Of a DNA stretch of 64,000 nt, positions 59,175 through 64,000 are shown one piece after another (positions within the stretch are counted from its first letter, which is position 1; each line of letters starts with the position of its first letter). Where the stretch lies: the NCBI GenBank assembly GCA_038087015.1, contig JASBNA010000004.1, forward strand, positions 930,001-994,000, given 5' to 3'. The stretch comes from Cerrena zonata (lineage: Eukaryota; Basidiomycota; Agaricomycetes; Polyporales; Cerrenaceae). The position numbers and the translations under genes are program-made. Under the pieces are notes generated by a model. That model was given only the letters and a program-made list of their open reading frames with translations, had not been told where the DNA came from and did no database searches.

Positions 59175-61351
59175 ATGACCTCGCTCTCTTTAGGCACGTT
59201 GGCTCTCTTCGTCTTTTGGATCCTCAATCGTCTACGCAAGATAGGCTCTCGGCAACAAGGCTTACCCCCTGGACCTCCTACTCTTCCTCTCATCGGGAAC
59301 TTGCATTTGTTTCCTACGACCCGCGCACATCTCAAGTACGTTAGACAAGATTCTGAAAATACAATATCCTGATCTTCTATCCAGATTCACCGAATGGGCA
59401 GCCACTTATGGGAACATCTATTCAGTAAGTCTCGCTTCGTACACAGCCCAGGCTAAGGTGACATGACGTGATTGCCCATAGGTTAAGATTGGCTCACAAA
59501 CGGCTGTCTTCATTTCCAGTGCAAAATGCGCCCGAGAGTGTTTTGAACTAAACAGTGCAACGACTTCCGATCGTCCCGAAATGCATATGTTAAATCTCGT
59601 ATATCAGGGGAACGAGATGATCATGGGGAGATATGGTGAGAACCTTGATCATACAAGGCTGTACTTTGTCGCCGATGGATTGACTTTAGGCCCTTATTGG
59701 AAGAACTTGAGACGAGCTGCTCATCACCTATTGAGTAAAGATGCATGCAATACCCATCTCGCTTTACAGCGGGCTGGTGCCAATCTAATGATGAATGCCA
59801 TTTTGGAAAGCCCTCAGGTATGAATCGCCATGGAACATGCGTTCATGGTGCACTGACAATTTCCAGAATATTTACGACCATATTCAACGCTACGCAACTT
59901 CGCTGGTCCTGGAGCTGGTGTTCGGTGTTCACTGTCCAACCTATGACGATCCTCTAATCAAGGAACATTATGAAATAGAAAGGCAGACGGAATTACTCAT
60001 TAAACCTGGAGAGCATCCACCCATTGATGCCTTTCCAATCTTGCGATACATCCCAGAACGATGGACCAGATGGAGGAGCATGTGTCGTGACATTCGGAAT
60101 AGGCAACGAAAATACTTCCTCAACTTCGTGGACCGTTGTCTTGATCGAATTGCAAACGAAAAAAAAACCGGGTGCTTCATGGAATATCTACTAGAGAATG
60201 GAGGAGAATATGGTTTCAATCGAGAGAACACCTTGTGCGTACATAATCTTCTGTCACCGCGTAGTGCGTGCGATCAACCTGGGCTACATAGGTACTTTGC
60301 CTTGTCTTTGGTCCTGGCAGGCGGGGATACGACGGCAACATATCTGCAATTCTTCGTGCTCTGCATGCTGGAAAACCCAGAGATACTAGCCAAAGCGCAA
60401 CGGGAGATTGATGATGTGATTGGAAACGATCGCGTTCCAGAGCTTAAAGATCTGGAGAACTTACCATATGTTCGAGCAATTATCAATGAGGTATAAATAC
60501 ATAATGCTAATGCAAACATGTTGTACTTACTGGATGTCTACCCTAGGTCCATCGATATCGTCCCATAGCTCCAACATCCATACCACACTACACTATTGCT
60601 GATATAAAGGTGAGACCAGAGAGGGCCATAAGATGTCGAATTAACCACTTATACGTGTTGGTAGGTTGCAGGGTATCTCATACCGAAGGGAACGACAATA
60701 TTCATGAATATCTGTATGAGCGAATCCAACAATACATTTCAAGGTCTTCGAATTAAATTCAAGTTATTTTGCAGGGGGTATTGGAAGAGACCCTGAGCTT
60801 TATGAGGATCCCGACAGATTTTGGCCAGAGCGTTTTGTGAACTCTGAATTTGGTACCAAGCCAGGTGCAGATACCACAGGCTGTCGAGAGACACCATTCT
60901 CCTTCGGAAGTGGAAGGGTACGCGTCAGTCTCATTATTTGTAGAGAAATCGAAACTTAGTATCACTACTTTGACAACTATAGCGAATTTGTCCCGGGGTA
61001 CATCTCGCTAGTAATTCCATTGTAAGACTAGTTTTTAGTTTTTCCATTGATTAGCGTTTTGCTAACATGATCAAGGCTATCAACGTGATGAACGTCCTTT
61101 GGGCATTCGAAATCAATCCATCGAAAGATCCCGACACTGGTCTGCAGGTGCCATTCAGTACCAACGACACGATTGATGTAAGTGCTGTGATCTGCAATGA
61201 ATTTCATTGTTCCTCTAATAACATCTTACAGGGGGCACTGCTATCTCCCAACCGATTTGCATGCGATATTAGACCACGGAGCTCGGCCAAAGTTGATTTG
61301 ATCAAGAGGGAGCTCGAGCTGTCACGTCCTTCATTCGACCGGTTTACCTAG
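59175..61351 (+). CDS. Cytochrome P450 monooxygenase, intact relative of the pseudogene
   Basis: Twelve exons (59175-59335, 59385-59424, 59482-59635, 59690-59817, 59867-60234, 60292-60490, 60547-60609, 60665-60713, 60775-60917, 60983-61021, 61076-61177, 61232-61351) give 521 residues. An N-terminal anchor leads to the hinge [17 protein letters not shown]. The I-helix is [14 protein letters not shown], the K-helix region ends YVRAIINE (a weak EXXR equivalent across a splice), PERF is present in [10 protein letters not shown], and the heme loop FSFGSGR plus [13 protein letters not shown] spans an intron. Exon structure and sequence match the decayed P450 at 22969-25022 but differ from the neighbouring P450. 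The 54-bp intron 59636-59689 has no in-frame stop. It is followed on the same strand by an OsmC/Ohr gene. Substrate unknown. Confidence 0.92.
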
Positions 61352-61698
61352 AGGTCATGGCCATAAGATGATTGTAGTGACCTGAGTTTGTTGTTGTAGA
61401 GTACGATATCTGGACGTTGTTCAAGACAAGTAACGTAACACCATAGTCTCGAAACCAGATGGTTACCAGGTAGAAGGCTGAGAAGAACCCGAGCCGAGAT
61501 GAAAATACATTCAACAGAGAAAGCAAAAATATTAGCCTATGGATCAGAGACCGTAGCTGTGATGTTTGTCCTTGTCTGTCGAAAACTAGACATCAAGATC
61601 ATGTCAAAACCCTGTCAAAATCTTACATTTAGGAGCCGATGCTCAAATTAGCTCACCCATACACCTTCCTTTCTCTCTTACCATCATCAGTATTCTAA
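61352..61698. other. Spacer between P450 and OsmC copy 2
   Basis: 347 bp; contains the 3' flank of the P450 and the promoter of the OsmC gene. Nothing else recognised. Confidence 0.45.
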
Positions 61699-62393
61699 AT
61701 GTCTCTATTCGCCGGGCTTCGTACTGGTTCGTCCGTGGTGCGAGGCATTCATCGCCCTGCCAACCACGTATACCGCAGAACCGTAATGACACTCAAGAAC
61801 CATAAGGTACGGGTTAATAGACATGTACACTATTTGAATTTATGTAATACTTCATATGCATACAGTACACCGCACACGCTACTGCTCGCGGGCTAGGTCG
61901 CAATGGCGAAGTCGAGTCCGATGAGGGTACAGGCCTCAAACTACGACTTGCTACACCCAAAGAACTAGGTGGTAAAGGTGATGGCCAAAACCCAGAGCAA
62001 CTCTTCGCTATGGGATATGCATGTGTGTGTTTCGTCTGAGGGATATCATTCTGGTCCCAGTATGCTGACAAGCCTGGCGGGCTACCTAGCATGTTTCCTC
62101 GGTGCGCTGCAAATGGTTGCTGGCCAGAAGGGAAAATCTGAAGCTGCCAAAAACGCCGTGATTCACGCAAAGGTCCATATTGGAAACCCAAGTGACCTTC
62201 CTGGCTTTGGTCTCGAGGTAGAGCTGAAGGTTGAGGGTATCGAAGACCAGGCTCTTATTGACGCTGCTCATGAGGTAACCACAACCCCGTTCCTAAGCTT
62301 TACTTACATGATGGCTAACAACGTAACATTCAGGGTTGCCCGTATAGTCGTGCTTTGAAGCACGGTGTTGTTGTGAAAGTTTCCAAAGCTTAA
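61699..62393 (+). CDS. OsmC/Ohr-family peroxide-resistance protein, copy 2
   Basis: Four exons (61699-61806, 61866-62022, 62090-62274, 62334-62393) give 169 residues. The N-terminus (MSLFAGLRTGSSVVRGIHRP) looks mitochondrial. Domain motifs are NPEQLFAMGYA, SCFLGALQMVAGQ with the first catalytic Cys, HIGNPSDLPGFGLEVELKVE, and GCPYSRALKHGVVVKV with the second. Intron positions equal those of copy 1 exactly (before the HATA segment, inside the GYxSCF codon, and before the CPYS exon). This shows common descent. Expected role: thiol-dependent reduction of organic hydroperoxides. Confidence 0.92.
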
Positions 62394-62552
62394 TTGACAT
62401 GAGACGGGCTTGTATAATCCTCAGCCCACTATTGCAGGTACAGGTTGTAATGTGATTACAAGTATTATATATCCAAAATACATTTAAAATGCAGCATACA
62501 CCAATAGCGGAAATGAAAACAATGTGATTGGGGTTTGTAGCATTATCACTGT

Positions 62553-64000
62553 TCACCACTCCCAGTCATCTACTATGTCATCTTGTTTTTTCTTACGTGT
62601 CCCTTTCCCCCGAGAAGCACTCGCTCCCCTTGCTCTTCCCCTTTTACCCCTACCGGAACTCGTGCGTTTCAACTTACTGGTTCCACTCCCGCTCCCACCT
62701 CCAGGACAAGCATTCGCGTAATGTCCAGACTCGCCACACTTGAAGCATTTATTGCCTCCAGTGCTAGTACTGGCAGGTTTGTTGCCAGAACTTGACGCAG
62801 CATTCGTACAAGCTATGATCGCCCAATTAGAACATCTGGAGTTACTTGAAAGTCGATGCAAAACAATTTACCATTGCTATAATGACCCGGCTGGCCGCAC
62901 TTGAAGCAGGCATTCCCTGACTGAGCGGTTGCGGTACTTCCAGCGAAACTGTTGGCTCTTGGTGGTGCAGCTCCATTGTTTGGACACGCTACGTGCATAC
63001 AATCCGATCAGTAAAGAGGGCCATGGTAAATTTATTCAAACACAACATACCATTGGCCCAATGCCCTGGCTCTCCACACTAGAAAAGGATGAGTATCAAG
63101 TCCGAAGTTTGGTAATACGAAGCATGACTGACCTTGAAACAGCTACCTTCACCGCCCCCACCTCCACCTCCGCCTGCAAAACTCTTTGCACCACTACCCT
63201 TCGACGCATAAGTATTTCTGGCACCTACAGGAATGCCAGCAATATCTTCCTCATTAGCCCATTCGAAGAAGCCACACCTCGACGCCGAGCTCTGATTCGA
63301 ACAGCCCCAGAACTTCCTTTTATCTTTGGTAGTTTCTAGCAATATCGCGTAATTGTCACATTGACAGCGGGGTTCGACAGCAGTATTTCTCGAACTTGCT
63401 GTACGTTTGGCGGGAACAATTGGAGGTGGATTGTAGGTTGAGGGACCAACTGGACGTGGCGTGTTTGTTGAGGATGTAGGGGCGGATGGATCGTGTGCGT
63501 CCACCCATTTGAAGAAATTACATGTTGCGTCGTTAGTTGTCTCGTCGCCGCATCGAAAGAATTGTCGACCTTTGTTGGGTCCTTCCTTGTTAGTTGTTCG
63601 CGTTGCCGCCGGAAGGCCGCATCCACATTCTGGCGGAGGAATAGAGGATATGGAGCGTGATGGGCCGGCAGTAGCATTGGAAACGGGTGCTTTGGACCTG
63701 GTTGATGTTGACGGTGGTTTTCGAACAGCAGCGGGCGGTGGAGGTGGAGGACCATCGACATCTAAATAGATCAAGGTCAATTTTTCAGTCTGACCTTTTG
63801 ATATGATATTATGAGACTCACCCATGTCGTCGTCGTCGTCGTCGTCATCTGGTCTTGGAGGCGGGGCTCGTCCACCTCCAGTACCACCACCCCTCCCTCG
63901 ACGTGAATTCGGTGCCGAAGCGCCTCCCCCTCGAGTTCCTCTAGCAGTTCCGCCACCTCTACCACCCCGGCCTCCTCTACCTCCTCTACCTCCCCTGCCG
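62553..64000 (-). CDS. TOP3: DNA topoisomerase III-like protein, C-terminal zinc-finger region (5' end outside window)
   Basis: Exons 64000(open)-63822, 63761-63133, 63078-63051, 62988-62872 and 62812-62553 encode, in order: an RGG-rich stretch (GRGGRGG repeats), a run of eight Asp, a Pro run, and two GRF-type zinc fingers. The fingers are CGCGLPAATRTT...GRQFFRCG...CNFFKWVD and CQCDNYAILLETT...RKFWGCS...CGFFEWAN. Three CCHC zinc knuckles follow (CFKCGEPGHWAN, CFKCGQPGHYSN, CFKCGESGHYAN), then a basic Arg/Gly/Lys tail ending DDWEW. This GRF plus CCHC arrangement is known at the C-terminus of topoisomerase III alpha in many eukaryotes, which unwinds DNA with the RecQ helicase. The catalytic part would lie to the right of the window, so the identity is inferred from the tail alone; another GRF/CCHC nucleic-acid-binding protein is possible. 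Confidence 0.7.
63826..63848 (+). repeat. GTC trinucleotide microsatellite (Asp run on minus strand)
   Basis: Perfect GTC/GAC triplet run of about eight units just inside the exon of the zinc-finger gene, encoding polyaspartate. Confidence 0.85.

Noticed and set aside
1..64000. CRISPR arrays, prokaryotic operons, riboswitches, viral or prophage genes, LTR pairs
   Set aside because: None seen; repeated sequences are explained by the tandem duplication, tRNA copies and coding microsatellites.

Overview
The window is nuclear DNA of a filamentous basidiomycete, most likely an agaricomycete mushroom. The evidence is dense protein-coding genes on both strands, almost all split by 43-100 bp GT-AG introns with very short internal exons, eukaryotic tRNA genes (some with introns), and recognisable fungal families: a copper-radical oxidase with a GPI-type tail, a fungal SMP-30/lactonohydrolase, multi-intron P450s, and lineage-specific unknown families. 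Gene models were built by hand from splice signals. For nearly all of them the summed exon length is a whole number of codons, which supports the boundaries.

Layout. 1-8.5 kb: start of a LIM-domain gene running off the left edge (-), tRNA-Gln, a secreted lactonohydrolase-like gene (-), TAF12 (-), tRNA-Val, an atypical kinase-like gene (+), and a damaged nuclear-type unknown gene (-). 8.9-13.9 kb: a tandem duplication of an unknown coiled-coil family (+,+) with a doubtful gene remnant between the copies. 14-22.8 kb: housekeeping block with malate synthase (-), GET1 (-), ribosomal protein eL39 (-), ER-type FKBP (+), NKAP-like splicing protein (-) and an F-box protein (+). 22.9-26.6 kb: a P450 pseudogene (-) beside an OsmC/Ohr peroxide-resistance gene (-). 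27.4-32.6 kb: a second identical tRNA-Val, UTP25 (-) and AFG1-type mitochondrial ATPase (+) sharing a divergent promoter. 32.6-43.3 kb: about 9 kb of gene-poor DNA around one Hsp20-like gene (-). 43.3-49.2 kb: glyoxal oxidase-like gene (+), HIT protein (-), third tRNA-Val (-), alcohol O-acetyltransferase-like gene (-). 49.7-55.3 kb: RSE1/SF3B3 (+) and a BTB protein (-). 55.7-64 kb: tRNA-Leu (-), two intact P450s (+,+), a second OsmC/Ohr gene (+), and the C-terminal part of a topoisomerase-III-like gene (-) running off the right edge.

Function. Housekeeping genes (TAF12, UTP25, RSE1, NKAP, eL39, GET1, malate synthase) are interspersed with accessory oxidative or secretory genes (three P450 loci, two OsmC genes, glyoxal oxidase, lactonohydrolase, acyltransferase). 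The P450 + OsmC pairing occurs twice, about 36 kb apart, which may reflect an old duplicated detoxification module. No CRISPR array, prokaryotic operon, virus or clearly intact transposon was seen. I did not find a convincing new multi-gene system. The most unusual features are the gene-converted tandem coiled-coil family, the P450/OsmC pairs (one P450 decayed), a multiply frameshifted unknown gene, and a large gene-poor interval with strong strand bias in purine content.
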